A stretch of 64,000 nucleotides of DNA from Maylandia zebra. Its lineage: Eukaryota > Chordata > Actinopteri > Cichliformes > Cichlidae. The notes below the pieces were generated by a model. It was not told the origin of the DNA. It was given only the letters and a program-made list of their open reading frames with translations, and ran no database searches. Where the stretch lies: assembly GCF_041146795.1 (NCBI RefSeq), contig NC_135185.1:13117529-13181528 (forward strand), written 5' to 3'. Positions 27,401 through 42,400 of the stretch are shown one piece after another. The first letter of the stretch is position 1; each line of letters opens with the position of its first letter. Both the position numbers and the translations under genes were made by a program.

Positions 27401-30400
27401 TATCCTGCTGGAATAAAACACCAGGATTGTCCTCCTTCACCCTTTTAGAAGCCTAGCATACCTGTCCATTGGCTGTCAGTTGTGTGAGGAATCCATCCAC
27501 ATTTTCTAGAGCGTTGCCCTCTTGCAGTCGCTCAAACACACGATCAATCAAATCTGTGTTATTGGAGGCTCCCAAACTCAGTACCAGCTGTGCCACCTGA
27601 GAAGGACTGAGGACTGACAACAATTCAGCCTACAAAAGAGAACCAGCATAATATCAGACAGCAGTCATGGAAATGTTCTGGGTAAAAGAATTCCGTTTAC
27701 AGGAAGATGTACATCTGCAGTTGGCACTCACAGCGGACAAATTAGGATTGAAGGCTTCCAAGTCCTGCACAGTTGCAAAATCAGAGAAGTCGCCAAGGTT
27801 TGCCTTTAGCCACGCTTGGCTCCCCGTGATAGATGAGACACAGCCAGGATCTGCAGAAAAAGCAAGAAAGTTATTGACAGGGTAATATACCACATGTTGT
27901 CATGGAAAAACCAAAGTGAGCTTGAGTTTCTCCTTTTACCTGTTGAGTCATTTCTTGACAAGAACGGTTTGATGAAGTGAGTGAAGACTGCTTGCTGTGT
28001 GTCTCTGTCCATGGATGCCTTTTGGCTTCCAAATGCCTGAATGCTACATTTGAGAGAAAGCTTTCAACATCTAAACTTCTAGTCAACTGCACATTTGCAG
28101 AACAGAGCTATATGTCTCATATTTACTTACACAGTCTGGTATGTCTGGCAGCTGAAGTTTTTGGAGCTAAGGCAAAATAGGAAGTTGAAAGATGGAACGG
28201 CCAGAAACGGACGGATCTTTGTCTTGAACCAGCTGGTAATGAACTCCTCACTCTGTAGTTGTGCCTGGCTGAAGTTGTCAATTCTCACTTCTCCAAGAGC
28301 CTCGAGCACATTTGACGAGGTCGGGTAGGTGTTGTTGACGGCCTTGAATTGGCAGAAAAATAATTGTAGCTGGACCCAAACTTCACGCAGGGAAATGGCA
28401 ATATTGTGAAAATGTGATTTTGTACTTACCATGTTAGCAAATGTCTCAAGGGCCTGGTCCAGTACAGCAGAGGCTTTTTGGAAGAAAAGCTTCCAGACTT
28501 CTACTGGGTATATGTTTTGGCTTTTCAGTGTGCAGTTCAGCAGTGTGACCAAGTTGCTGGATGTGAGATAGGGAGCCTTGAAAAAGAAAATTGACAAAGA
28601 ATACAGCCATTTTGTCAGAGCTCATGGAGATTTGTCTCAGGACCATAATGGGGCAAAATCCATGTTCTGTTTTTGGAGTTTAAAAAGGAATCTTACAGAG
28701 GAACAGGCATGTTCTGTGATGGTGAAATTGCACAGGGCTGCCGAGGAATTGCCAGCTGACAGGATTTGCTCAAGTTTTGAACTGTGGAAAAAACACAATA
28801 AATTGAAATCCAATGTCCCCTTAATTACACTGTGTTAACAAATTTTACCTAGACAGAATCAACATTGAACAAAACGGCATTTCACCCACCCATCAACTCC
28901 ATTACAAATGAGATTCACTGTGAAAAGAGAATGGTTGTGTGTCAGATAATAGTCCTTCAGAATGCATTTATATCCTTAGAGTTGAAATGTGTACTTCTAG
29001 ACAGACTTACCATGAACTGGGGTCACCTTGCACTGAAGACAAAGAGAATATGAGTGTTAGTATAGTGGAAACATCTTCTTCAAGTGTAAATACCTTGACT
29101 TTGTCACAGTTGGCCCAATTAGTGTGCCAAACCTGGATCAAATATTGGATAACCCATGTAAGACACCCCCCACACCCACCCACCCACCCCCCAAAAAACT
29201 AATCTTACCACAAAGGAAGCTGGAACTGAGCAGCCTGTTTGAGAAGAAAAAGAAAGGAAACAAATCAATGGAGTAGTCATTACAGTGCTGGTACTGGGCT
29301 TTTGGGAAAAGTTTAGTCAGGAAAGCCCATTTGCCACATACGTGGGAATGTGTCCTGGAGGTACTGCTTGCTTGATCTCACGCCCTGTGAAAGGTCCAGT
29401 GGCAATGCTGCCAAACTCTGCGCAAGACCATCGTATCTAAAGGAAGAAAAGAATTCATTGTGACTTGTCAGGAGCCTCAGCTTGGCATTGTGCACACCCA
29501 AATGTCTAACTGTGGATATCAGAAATATCTTACACAGCCTGGTAGGATTCACAGGTGATGTTACTGGGGATCACCCGCAAGCTGCTAGGAAGGATGCTCG
29601 CCATCACAGGAACCAAATAAACCTGGAACCACTGTTGATAGTCTTCTGGCTGAAAGTCTTTAAGCTGAGGAGCAAGGGCTGTCAAGGTCAGGCTCAAAAT
29701 GGTGTCTCGCACATCTGGATTTTGGATGAGGGTGACATTTCTCTGAAAAGAGAAGGGGATCATAATAAGGTCAGAGAGGAAGTTCTGAAGTCTTTGTGGA
29801 AATGCGGAGATGAGGGGGAGCTTATCTAAACTAAATCTTTGTACTTCTGTACAGCAGGGATGCCTCAAGGCATGAAGCATATCAGAAATGGATCATTTTC
29901 AGTTAAACACTTGAGCAGGTTTATGAAAGAACACTGTTAACATTTGTTGATGTTTGCGCTGAGGTAAGGTTACCAATGAGAATTCACCTGCTTGTTGATG
30001 TTTGCAAAAGCCTGGAAGAATTGGTTGAGCTGCTCATAATCACTGGTCTCTGTCAAGCTTGTCAACACCTCCCTTACAACATGTGCATCGTTTAAAGCAC
30101 CACTGTTTGGATCTAGGATTAGATCAGCCTTTTGCGATGGTAAAAGAACGTCCAGAACTGCCAGCTATGGATACAAAAAAGTAGAATTCATGAAATGCAT
30201 GTCTTTTGTATAATTTCCAGAATTTTGCTTTGCTATTCTCAAGAAAGACAGGAAGAGTAATAAGAGTAAAGCTTACCGTAGAGATGTTGAAGTCTTTGAG
30301 GTCAGAGTATGATGTATATTGGACGAATGGACCCAGATTTGCTTTAACCCATTGGGCATCACTCTCATTTTGTTGCCTGCAAGCTAAGGCATACAAACAA

Positions 30401-33400
30401 AAGTTAGGATGTGCCAAATTTAGGAAGGTTTTTGACAGGTAGACATGAAAGAATATGTGGGCAAGTTTTTTGTCTGAGTGCTTTTCAAGACATTTCACAC
30501 TGGAAAGCACATAACGCACCCTATGTCTGCCCTACCTGGCTCATTGATGGCATTTTCAGCATTTCTTAGGTAGCCCAGCAGACCATGTGTGATCTCTTGC
30601 CGTCTGTACAGTGGCATCTCCTGGATAACTGAAGCCAACCCACTCACACTGCAACAGTTGAAAGAAAACATTCTCATGCTGTTCTTTGTCAGTATTGTCA
30701 TTTTCATTTGCAACAAAATCTTGATTGCTCCAAGAAAACTACTCACATGACTTGGTAATTCATGCAGCTGATGTTTGTGGTTGTGTTTATGAGCATTTCT
30801 GGAGTAAAACTGGCAAGGATAGGAATCAGTTTCACATGGAACCAAAGTTCATAGTCGTTTGTCGTGAAAGTGGAGAAATGTGGACTGATGATGATGAAGG
30901 TCATATTCATGATCCGATCTCTCACAACAGGCTGGAAATGTGGGCTCTGTCATATTAAAGTGGAAAAAGACATAAGCAAAGGTGAGATTGCATGTTGGAA
31001 GTACACCCATACAACATGGTACAAAAGCTGTAACCATTTGTTTTCTAAGATACAATAGCCAACAATGGATGTAGCGGTTGAGACCTATGTTTTATTCTGT
31101 GTTTACTTCTGGAATCAAATATCTGCATTGTCCTCCTTCACCCTTTTAGGAGGCTAGCCTACCTGTCCATTGGCTGTCAGCTGTGTCAGGAATTCATCGA
31201 CATTTTTTAGAACATTGCCCTCTTCAAGTTTTTCAAACACAAGATCAATAAAATCTGTGTTATTTGAGGCTCCAGAGCTCAGTAGCAGCTGTGCCACCTC
31301 AGAGGGATTGAGCGTTGACAACAATCCAGCCTACAACAGGGAATCAACATAATATTAGACAACAGTAATGACCAATGCTGTGGGTAAAGGATTAGCGTTT
31401 GCAACCAAAGAAAGTGTGCTCTATGATTTGCTTGTATTTTTGATATGGCAAAATAAACTCCTGTGTTTGTCTTCTTAAGTCTACAATTTTGTTTTCCTGT
31501 TCTTAAGGGAGGACTAGAAGTGCAATGTAGGGCTTACCGTAGAGATGTTGAAGTCTTTGAGGTCAGAGTATGATGTATATTGGACGAATGGACCCAGATT
31601 TGCTTTAACCCATTGGGCATCACTCTCATTTTGTTGCCTGCAAGCTAAGGCATACAAACAAAAGTTAGGATGTGCCAAATTTAGGAAGGTTTTTGACAGG
31701 TAGACATGAAAGAATTTGTGGGCAAGTTTTTTGTCTGAGTGCTTTTCAAGACATTTCACACTGGAAAACACATAACGCACCCTATGTCTGCCCTACCTGG
31801 CTCATTGATGGCATTTTCAGCATTTCTTAGGTAGCCCAGCAGACCATGTGTGATCTCTTGCCGTCTGTACAGTGGCATCTCCTGGATAACTGAAGCCAAC
31901 CCACTCACACTGCAACAGTTGAAAGAAAACATTCTCATGCTGTTTTTTGTCACTATTGTCATTTTCATTTGCAACAAAATCTTGATTGCTCCAAGAAAAC
32001 TACTCACATGACTTGGTAATTCATGCAGCTGATGTTTGTGGTTGTGTTTATGAGCATTTCTGGAGTAAAACTGGCAAGGATAGGAATCAGTTTCACATGG
32101 AACCAAAGTTCATAGTCGTTTGTCGTGAAAGTGGAGAAATGTGCACTGATGACGATGAAGGTCGTATTCATGATCCGATCTCTCACAACAGGCTGGAAAT
32201 GTGGGGTCTGTCATATTAAAGTGGAAAAAGACATAAGCAAAGGTGAGATTGCATGTTGGAAGTACACCCATACAACATGGTACAAAGGCTGTAACCATTT
32301 GTTTTCTAAGATACAATAGCCAACAATGGATGTAGCGGTTGAGACCGATGTCTTATTCTGTGTTTACTTCTAGAATCAAATATCCGCATTGTCCTCCTTC
32401 ACCCTTTTAAGAGGCTAGCCTACCTGTCCATTGGCTGTCAGCTGTGTCAGGAATTCATCCACATTTTTTAGAGCGTTGCCCTCTTCAAGTTGTTTAAACA
32501 CAAGATCAATAAAATCTGTGTTATTTGAGGCTCCAGAGCTCAGTAGCAGCTGTGCCACCTCAGAGGGATTGAGCGTTGACAACAATCCAGCCTACAACAG
32601 GGAATCAACATAATATCAGACAGCAGTAATGACCAATGCTGTGGGTAAATGAATAGAGTTTGCAACCAAAGAAAGTGTGCTCTATGATTTGCTTGTATTT
32701 TTGATATGGCAAAATAAACTCCTGTGTTTGTCTTCTTAAGTCTACAATTTTGTTTTCCTGTTCTTAAGGGAGGACTAGAAGTGCAATGTAGGGCTTACCG
32801 TAGAGATGTTGAAGTCTTTGAGGTCAGAGTACGCTGTATATTGGACGAATGGACCCAGATTTGCTTTAACCCATTGGGCATCACTCTCATTTTGTTGCCT
32901 GCAAGCTAAGGCATACAAACAAAAGTTAGGATGTGCTCAATTTAGGAAGGTTTGTGACTGGTAGACATGAAAGAATTTAAGTTTTTTGTCTGAGTGCTTT
33001 TCAAGACATTTCACACTGGAAAACACATAATGCACCCTATGTCTGCTCTACCTGGCTCATTGATGGCATTTTCAGCATTTCTTAGGTAGCCCAGCAGACC
33101 ATGTGTGATCTCTTGCCGTCTGTACAGTGGCATCTCCTGGATAACTGAAACCAACCCACTCACACTGCAACAGTTGAAAGAAAACATTCTCATGCTGTTC
33201 TTTGTCTCTATTGTCATTTTCATTTGCAACAAAATCTTGATTGCTCCAAGAAAACTACTCACATGACTTGGTAGTTCATGCAGCTGATGTTTGTGATTGT
33301 GTTTATGAGCATTTCTGGAGTAAAACTGGCAAGGATAGGAATCAGTTTCACATGGAACCAAAGTTCATAGTCGTTTGTCGTGAAAGTGGAGAAATGCGGA

Positions 33401-36400
33401 CTGATGACGATGAAGGTCGCATTCATGATCCGATCTCTCACAACAGGCTGGAAAATTGGCATCTGTGAAATTGAGGTGGAAAAGAAGCTAAGCAATACAG
33501 AGACTGCATGTTGTATATGTACTCATACAACATGTCACAAAGGTTGCAAACAAGTCTTCTCTATGATAGACTCCTTGAAGAGTTGTGTAGCGGTTTAGCA
33601 AATGTCTTATTCTGTCTTATCCTGCTGGAATAAAACACCAGGATTGTCCTCCTTCACCCTTTTAGAAGCCTAGCATACCTGTCCATTGGCTGTCAGTTGT
33701 GTGAGGAATCCATCCACATTTTCTAGAGCGTTGCCCTCTTGCAGTCGCTCAAACACACGATCAATCAAATCTGTGTTATTGGAGGCTCCCAAACTCAGTA
33801 CCAGCTGTGCCACCTGAGAAGGACTGAGGACTGACAACAATTCAGCCTACAAAAGAGAACCAGCATAATATCAGACAGCAGTCATGGAAATGTTCTGGGT
33901 AAAAGAATTCCGTTTACAGGAAGATGTACATCTGCAGTTGGCACTCACAGCGGACAAATTAGGATTGAAGGCTTCCAAGTCCTGCACAGTTGCAAAATCA
34001 GAGAAGTCGCCAAGGTTTGCCTTTAGCCACGCTTGGCTCCCCGTGATAGATGAGACACAGCCAGGATCTGCAGAAAAAGCAAGAAAGTTATTGACAGGGT
34101 AATATACCACATGTTGTCATGGAAAAACCAAAGTGAGCTTGAGTTTCTCCTTTTACCTGTTGAGTCATTTCTTGACAAGAACGGTTTGATGAAGTGAGTG
34201 AAGACTGCTTGCTGTGTGTCTCTGTCCATGGATGCCTTTTGGCTTCCAAATGCCTGAATGCTACATTTGAGAGAAAGCTTTCAACATCTAAACTTCTAGT
34301 CAACTGCACATTTGCAGAACAGAGCTATATGTCTCATATTTACTTACACAGTCTGGTATGTCTGGCAGCTGAAGTTTTTGGAGCTAAGGCAAAATAGGAA
34401 GTTGAAAGATGGAACGGCCAGAAACGGACGGATCTTTGTCTTGAACCAGCTGGTAATGAACTCCTCACTCTGTAGTTGTGCCTGGCTGAAGTTGTCAATT
34501 CTCACTTCTCCAAGAGCCTCGAGCACATTTGACGAGGTCGGGTAGGTGTTGTTGACGGCCTTGAATTGGCAGAAAAATAATTGTAGCTGGACCCAAACTT
34601 CACGCAGGGAAATGGCAATATTGTGAAAATGTGATTTTGTACTTACCATGTTAGCAAATGTCTCAAGGGCCTGGTCCAGTACAGCAGAGGCTTTTTGGAA
34701 GAAAAGCTTCCAGACTTCTACTGGGTATATGTTTTGGCTTTTCAGTGTGCAGTTCAGCAGTGTGACCAAGTTGCTGGATGTGAGATAGGGAGCCTTGAAA
34801 AAGAAAATTGACAAAGAATACAGCCATTTTGTCAGAACTCATGGAGATTTGTCTCAGGACCATAATGGGCAAAATCCATGTTCTGTTTTTGGAGTTTAAA
34901 AAGGAATCTTACAGAGGAACAGGCATGTTCTGTGATGGTGAAATTGCACAGGGCTGCCGAGGAATTGCCAGCTGACAGGATTTGCTCAAGTTTTGAACTG
35001 TGGAAAAAACACAATAAATTGAAATCCAATGTCCCCTTAATTACACTGTGTTAACAAATTTTACCTAGACAGAATCAACATTGAACAAAACGGCATTTCA
35101 CCCACCCATCAACTCCATTACAAATGAGATTCACTGTGAAAAGAGAATGGTTGTGTGTCAGATAATAGTCCTTCAGAATGCATTTATATCCTTAGAGTTG
35201 AAATGTGTACTTCTAGACAGACTTACCATGAACTGGGGTCACCTTGCACTGAAGACAAAGAGAATATGAGTGTTAGTATAGTGGAAACATCTTCTTCAAG
35301 TGTAAATACCTTGACTTTGTCACAGTTGGCCCAATTAGTGTGCCAAACCTGGATCAAATATTGGATAACCCATGTAAGACACCCCCCACACCCACCCACC
35401 CACCCCCCAAAAAACTAATCTTACCACAAAGGAAGCTGGAACTGAGCAGCCTGTTTGAGAAGAAAAAGAAAGGAAACAAATCAATGGAGTAGTCATTACA
35501 GTGCTGGTACTGGGCTTTTGGGAAAAGTTTAGTCAGGAAAGCCCATTTGCCACATACGTGGGAATGTGTCCTGGAGGTACTGCTTGCTTGATCTCACGCC
35601 CTGTGAAAGGTCCAGTGGCAATGCTGCCAAACTCTGCGCAAGACCATCGTATCTAAAGGAAGAAAAGAATTCATTGTGACTTGTCAGGAGCCTCAGCTTG
35701 GCATTGTGCACACCCAAATGTCTAACTGTGGATATCAGAAATATCTTACACAGCCTGGTAGGATTCACAGGTGATGTTACTGGGGATCACCCGCAAGCTG
35801 CTAGGAAGGATGCTCGCCATCACAGGAACCAAATAAACCTGGAACCACTGTTGATAGTCTTCTGGCTGAAAGTCTTTAAGCTGAGGAGCAAGGGCTGTCA
35901 AGGTCAGGCTCAAAATGGTGTCTCGCACATCTGGATTTTGGATGAGGGTGACATTTCTCTGAAAAGAGAAGGGGATCATAATAAGGTCAGAGAGGAAGTT
36001 CTGAAGTCTTTGTGGAAATGCGGAGATGAGGGGGAGCTTATCTAAACTAAATCTTTGTACTTCTGTACAGCAGGGATGCCTCAAGGCATGAAGCATATCA
36101 GAAATGGATCATTTTCAGTTAAACACTTGAGCAGGTTTATGAAAGAACACTGTTAACATTTGTTGATGTTTGCGCTGAGGTAAGGTTACCAATGAGAATT
36201 CACCTGCTTGTTGATGTTTGCAAAAGCCTGGAAGAATTGGTTGAGCTGCTCATAATCACTGGTCTCTGTCAAGCTTGTCAACACCTCCCTTACAACATGT
36301 GCATCGTTTAAAGCACCACTGTTTGGATCTAGGATTAGATCAGCCTTTTGCGATGGTAAAAGAACGTCCAGAACTGCCAGCTATGGATACAAAAAAGTAG

Positions 36401-39400
36401 AATTCATGAAATGCATGTCTTTTGTATAATTTCCAGAATTTTGCTTTGCTATTCTCAAGAAAGACAGGAAGAGTAATAAGAGTAAAGCTTACCGTAGAGA
36501 TGTTGAAGTCTTTGAGGTCAGAGTATGATGTATATTGGACGAATGGACCCAGATTTGCTTTAACCCATTGGGCATCACTCTCATTTTGTTGCCTGCAAGC
36601 TAAGGCATACAAACAAAAGTTAGGATGTGCCAAATTTAGGAAGGTTTTTGACAGGTAGACATGAAAGAATATGTGGGCAAGTTTTTTGTCTGAGTGCTTT
36701 TCAAGACATTTCACACTGGAAAGCACATAACGCACCCTATGTCTGCCCTACCTGGCTCATTGATGGCATTTTCAGCATTTCTTAGGTAGCCCAGCAGACC
36801 ATGTGTGATCTCTTGCCGTCTGTACAGTGGCATCTCCTGGATAACTGAAGCCAACCCACTCACACTGCAACAGTTGAAAGAAAACATTCTCATGCTTTTC
36901 TTTGTCAGTATTGTCATTTTCATTTGCAACAAAATCTTGATTGCTCCAAGAAAACTACTCACATGACTTGGTAATTCATGCAGCTGATGTTTGTGGTTGT
37001 GTTTATGAGCATTTCTGGAGTAAAACTGGCAAGGATAGGAATCAGTTTCACATGGAACCAAAGTTCATAGTCGTTTGTCGTGAAAGTGGAGAAATGTGGA
37101 CTGATGATGATGAAGGTCATATTCATGATCCGATCTCTCACAACAGGCTGGAAATGTGGGCTCTGTCATATTAAAGTGGAAAAAGACATAAGCAAAGGTG
37201 AGATTGCATGTTGGAAGTACACCCATACAACATGGTACAAAAGCTGTAACCATTTGTTTTCTAAGATACAATAGCCAACAATGGATGTAGCGGTTGAGAC
37301 CTATGTTTTATTCTGTGTTTACTTCTGGAATCAAATATCTGCATTGTCCTCCTTCACCCTTTTAGGAGGCTAGCCTACCTGTCCATTGGCTGTCAGCTGT
37401 GTCAGGAATTCATCGACATTTTTTAGAACATTGCCCTCTTCAAGTTTTTCAAACACAAGATCAATAAAATCTGTGTTATTTGAGGCTCCAGAGCTCAGTA
37501 GCAGCTGTGCCACCTCAGAGGGATTGAGCGTTGACAACAATCCAGCCTACAACAGGGAATCAACATAATATTAGACAACAGTAATGACCAATGCTGTGGG
37601 TAAAGGATTAGCGTTTGCAACCAAAGAAAGTGTGCTCTATGATTTGCTTGTATTTTTGATATGGCAAAATAAACTCCTGTGTTTGTCTTCTTAAGTCTAC
37701 AATTTTGTTTTCCTGTTCTTAAGGGAGGACTAGAAGTGCAATGTAGGGCTTACCGTAGAGATGTTGAAGTCTTTGAGGTCAGAGTATGATGTATATTGGA
37801 CGAATGGACCCAGATTTGCTTTAACCCATTGGGCATCACTCTCATTTTGTTGCCTGCAAGCTAAGGCATACAAACAAAAGTTAGGATGTGCCAAATTTAG
37901 GAAGGTTTTTGACAGGTAGACATGAAAGAATTTGTGGGCAAGTTTTTTGTCTGAGTGCTTTTCAAGACATTTCACACTGGAAAACACATAACGCACCCTA
38001 TGTCTGCCCTACCTGGCTCATTGATGGCATTTTCAGCATTTCTTAGGTAGCCCAGCAGACCATGTGTGATCTCTTGCCGTCTGTACAGTGGCATCTCCTG
38101 GATAACTGAAGCCAACCCACTCACACTGCAACAGTTGAAAGAAAACATTCTCATGCTGTTTTTTGTCACTATTGTCATTTTCATTTGCAACAAAATCTTG
38201 ATTGCTCCAAGAAAACTACTCACATGACTTGGTAATTCATGCAGCTGATGTTTGTGGTTGTGTTTATGAGCATTTCTGGAGTAAAACTGGCAAGGATAGG
38301 AATCAGTTTCACATGGAACCAAAGTTCATAGTCGTTTGTCGTGAAAGTGGAGAAATGTGCACTGATGACGATGAAGGTCGTATTCATGATCCGATCTCTC
38401 ACAACAGGCTGGAAATGTGGGGTCTGTCATATTAAAGTGGAAAAAGACATAAGCAAAGGTGAGATTGCATGTTGGAAGTACACCCATACAACATGGTACA
38501 AAGGCTGTAACCATTTGTTTTCTAAGATACAATAGCCAACAATGGATGTAGCGGTTGAGACCGATGTCTTATTCTGTGTTTACTTCTAGAATCAAATATC
38601 CGCATTGTCCTCCTTCACCCTTTTAAGAGGCTAGCCTACCTGTCCATTGGCTGTCAGCTGTGTCAGGAATTCATCCACATTTTTTAGAGCGTTGCCCTCT
38701 TCAAGTTGTTTAAACACAAGATCAATAAAATCTGTGTTATTTGAGGCTCCAGAGCTCAGTAGCAGCTGTGCCACCTCAGAGGGATTGAGCGTTGACAACA
38801 ATCCAGCCTACAACAGGGAATCAACATAATATCAGACAGCAGTAATGACCAATGCTGTGGGTAAATGAATAGAGTTTGCAACCAAAGAAAGTGTGCTCTA
38901 TGATTTGCTTGTATTTTTGATATGGCAAAATAAACTCCTGTGTTTGTCTTCTTAAGTCTACAATTTTGTTTTCCTGTTCTTAAGGGAGGACTAGAAGTGC
39001 AATGTAGGGCTTACCGTAGAGATGTTGAAGTCTTTGAGGTCAGAGTACGCTGTATATTGGACGAATGGACCCAGATTTGCTTTAACCCATTGGGCATCAC
39101 TCTCATTTTGTTGCCTGCAAGCTAAGGCATGCAGACAAAAGTTAGGATGTGCTCAATTTAGCAAGGTTTGTGACTGGTAGACATGAAAGAATTTAAGTTT
39201 TTTGTCTGAGTGCTTTTCAAGACATTTCACACTGGAAAACACATAATGCACCCTATGTCTGCCCTACCTGGCTCATTGATGGCATTTTCAGCATTTCTTA
39301 GGTAGCCCAGCAGACCATGTGTGATCTCTTGCCGTCTGTACAGTGGCATCTCCTGGATAACTGAAACCAACCCACTCACACTGCAACAGTTGAAAGAAAA

Positions 39401-42400
39401 CATTCTCATGCTGTTCTTTGTCTCTATTGTCATTTTCATTTGCAACAAAATCTTGATTGCTCCAAGAAAACTACTCACATGACTTGGTAGTTCATGCAGC
39501 TGATGTTTGTGATTGTGTTTATGAGCATTTCTGGAGTAAAACTGGCAAGGATAGGAATCAGTTTCACATGGAACCAAAGTTCATAGTCGTTTGTCGTGAA
39601 AGTGGAGAAATGTGGACTGATGACGATGAAGGTCGCATTCATGATCCGATCTCTCACAACAGGCTGGAAAATTGGCATCTGTGAAATTGAGGTGGAAAAG
39701 AAGCTAAGCAATACAGAGACTGCATGTTGTAAATGTACTCATACAACATGTCACAAAGGTTGCAAACAAGTCTTCTCTATGATAGACTCCTTGAAGAGTT
39801 GTGTAGCGGTTTAGCAAATGTCTTATTCTGTCTTATCCTGCTGGAATAAAACACCAGGATTGTCCTCCTTCACCCTTTTAGAAGCCTAGCATACCTGTCC
39901 ATTGGCTGTCAGTTGTGTGAGGAATCCATCCACATTTTCTAGAGCGTTGCCCTCTTGCAGTCGCTCAAACACACGATCAATCAAATCTGTGTTATTGGAG
40001 GCTCCCAAACTCAGTACCAGCTGTGCCACCTGAGAAGGACTGAGGACTGACAACAATCCAGCCTACAAAAGAGAACCAGCATAATATCAGACAGCAGTCA
40101 TGGAAATGTTCTGGGTAAAAGAATTCCGTTTACAGGAAGATGTACATCTGCAGTTGGCACTCACAGCGGACAAATTAGGATTGAAGGCTTCCAAGTCCTG
40201 CACAGTTGCAAAATCAGAGAAGTCGCCAAGGTTTGCCTTTAGCCACGCTTGGCTCCCCGTGATAGATGAGACACAGCCAGGATCTGCAGAAAAAGCAAGA
40301 AAGTTATTGACAGGGTAATATACCACATGTTGTCATGGAAAAACCAAAGTGAGCTTGAGTTTCTCCTTTTACCTGTTGAGTCATTTCTTGACAAGAACGG
40401 TTTGATGAAGTGAGTGAAGACTGCTTGCTGTGTGTCTCTGTCCATGGATGCCTTTTGGCTTCCAAATGCCTGAATGCTACATTTGAGAGAAAGCTTTCAA
40501 CATCTAAACTTCTAGTCAACTGCACATTTGCAGAACAGAGCTATATGTCTCATATTTACTTACACAGTCTGGTATGTCTGGCAGCTGAAGTTTTTGGAGC
40601 TAAGGCAAAATAGGAAGTTGAAAGATGGAACGGCCAGAAACGGACGGATCTTTGTCTTGAACCAGCTGGTAATGAACTCCTCACTCTGTAGTTGTGCCTG
40701 GCTGAAGTTGTCAATTCTCACTTCTCCAAGAGCCTCGAGCACATTTGACGAGGTCGGGTAGGTGTTGTTGACGGCCTTGAATTGGCAGAAAAATAATTGT
40801 AGCTGGACCCAAACTTCACGCAGGGAAATGGCAATATTGTGAAAATGTGATTTTGTACTTACCATGTTAGCAAATGTCTCAAGGGCCTGGTCCAGTACAG
40901 CAGAGGCTTTTTGGAAGAAAAGCTTCCAGACTTCTACTGGGTATATGTTTTGGCTTTTCAGTGTGCAGTTCAGCAGTGTGACCAAGTTGCTGGATGTGAG
41001 ATAGGGAGCCTTGAAAAAGAAAATTGACAAAGAATACAGCCATTTTGTCAGAGCTCATGGAGATTTGTCTCAGGACCATAATGGGGCAAAATCCATGTTC
41101 TGTTTTTGAAGTTTAAAAAGGAATCTTACAGAGGAACAGGCATGTTCTGTGATGGTGAAATTGCACAGGGCTGCCGAGGAATTGCCAGCTGACAGGATTT
41201 GCTCAAGTTTTGAACTGTGGAAAAAACACAATAAATTGAAATCCAATGTCCCCTTAATTACACTGTGTTAACAAATTTTACCTAGACAGAATCAACATTG
41301 AACAAAACGGCATTTCACCCACCCATCAACTCCATTACAAATGAGATTCACTGTGAAAAGAGAATGGTTGTGTGTCAGATAATAGTCCTTCAGAATGCAT
41401 TTATATCCTTAGAGTTGAAATGTGTACTTCTAGACAGACTTACCATGAACTGGGGTCACCTTGCACTGAAGACAAAGAGAATATGAGTGTTAGTATAGTG
41501 GAAACATCTTCTTCAAGTGTAAATACCTTGACTTTGTCACAGTTGGCCCAATTAGTGTGCCAAACCTGGATCAAATATTGGATAACCCATGTAAGACACC
41601 CACCCCCCCCCACACCCACCCACCCACCCCCCAAAAAACTAATCTTACCACAAAGGAAGCTGGAACTGAGCAGCCTGTTTGAGAAGAAAAAGAAAGGAAA
41701 CAAATCAATGGAGTAGTCATTACAGTGCTGGTACTGGGCTTTTGGGAAAAGTTTAGTCAGGAAAGCCCATTTGCCACATACGTGGGAATGTGTCCTGGAG
41801 GTACTGCTTGCTTGATCTCACGCCCTGTGAAAGGTCCAGTGGCAATGCTGCCAAACTCTGCGCAAGACCATCGTATCTAAAGGAAGAAAAGAATTCATTG
41901 TGACTTGTCAGGAGCCTCAGCTTGGCATTGTGCACACCCAAATGTCTAACTGTGGATATCAGAAATATCTTACACAGCCTGGTAGGATTCACAGGTGATG
42001 TTACTGGGGATCACCCGCAAGCTGCTAGGAAGGATGCTCGCCATCACAGGAACCAAATAAACCTGGAACCACTGTTGATAGTCTTCTGGCTGAAAGTCTT
42101 TAAGCTGAGGAGCAAGGGCTGTCAAGGTCAGGCTCAAAATGGTGTCTCGCACATCTGGATTTTGGATGAGGGTGACATTTCTCTGAAAAGAGAAGGGGAT
42201 CATAATAAGGTCAGAGAGGAAGTTCTGAAGTCTTTGTGGAAATGTGGAGATGAGGGGGAGCTTATCTAAACTAAATCTTTGTACTTCTGTACAGCAGGGA
42301 TGCCTCAAGGCATGAAGCATATCAGAAATGGATCATTTTCAGTTAAACACTTGAGCAGGTTTATGAAAGAACACTGTTAACCTTTGTTGATGTTTGCGCT

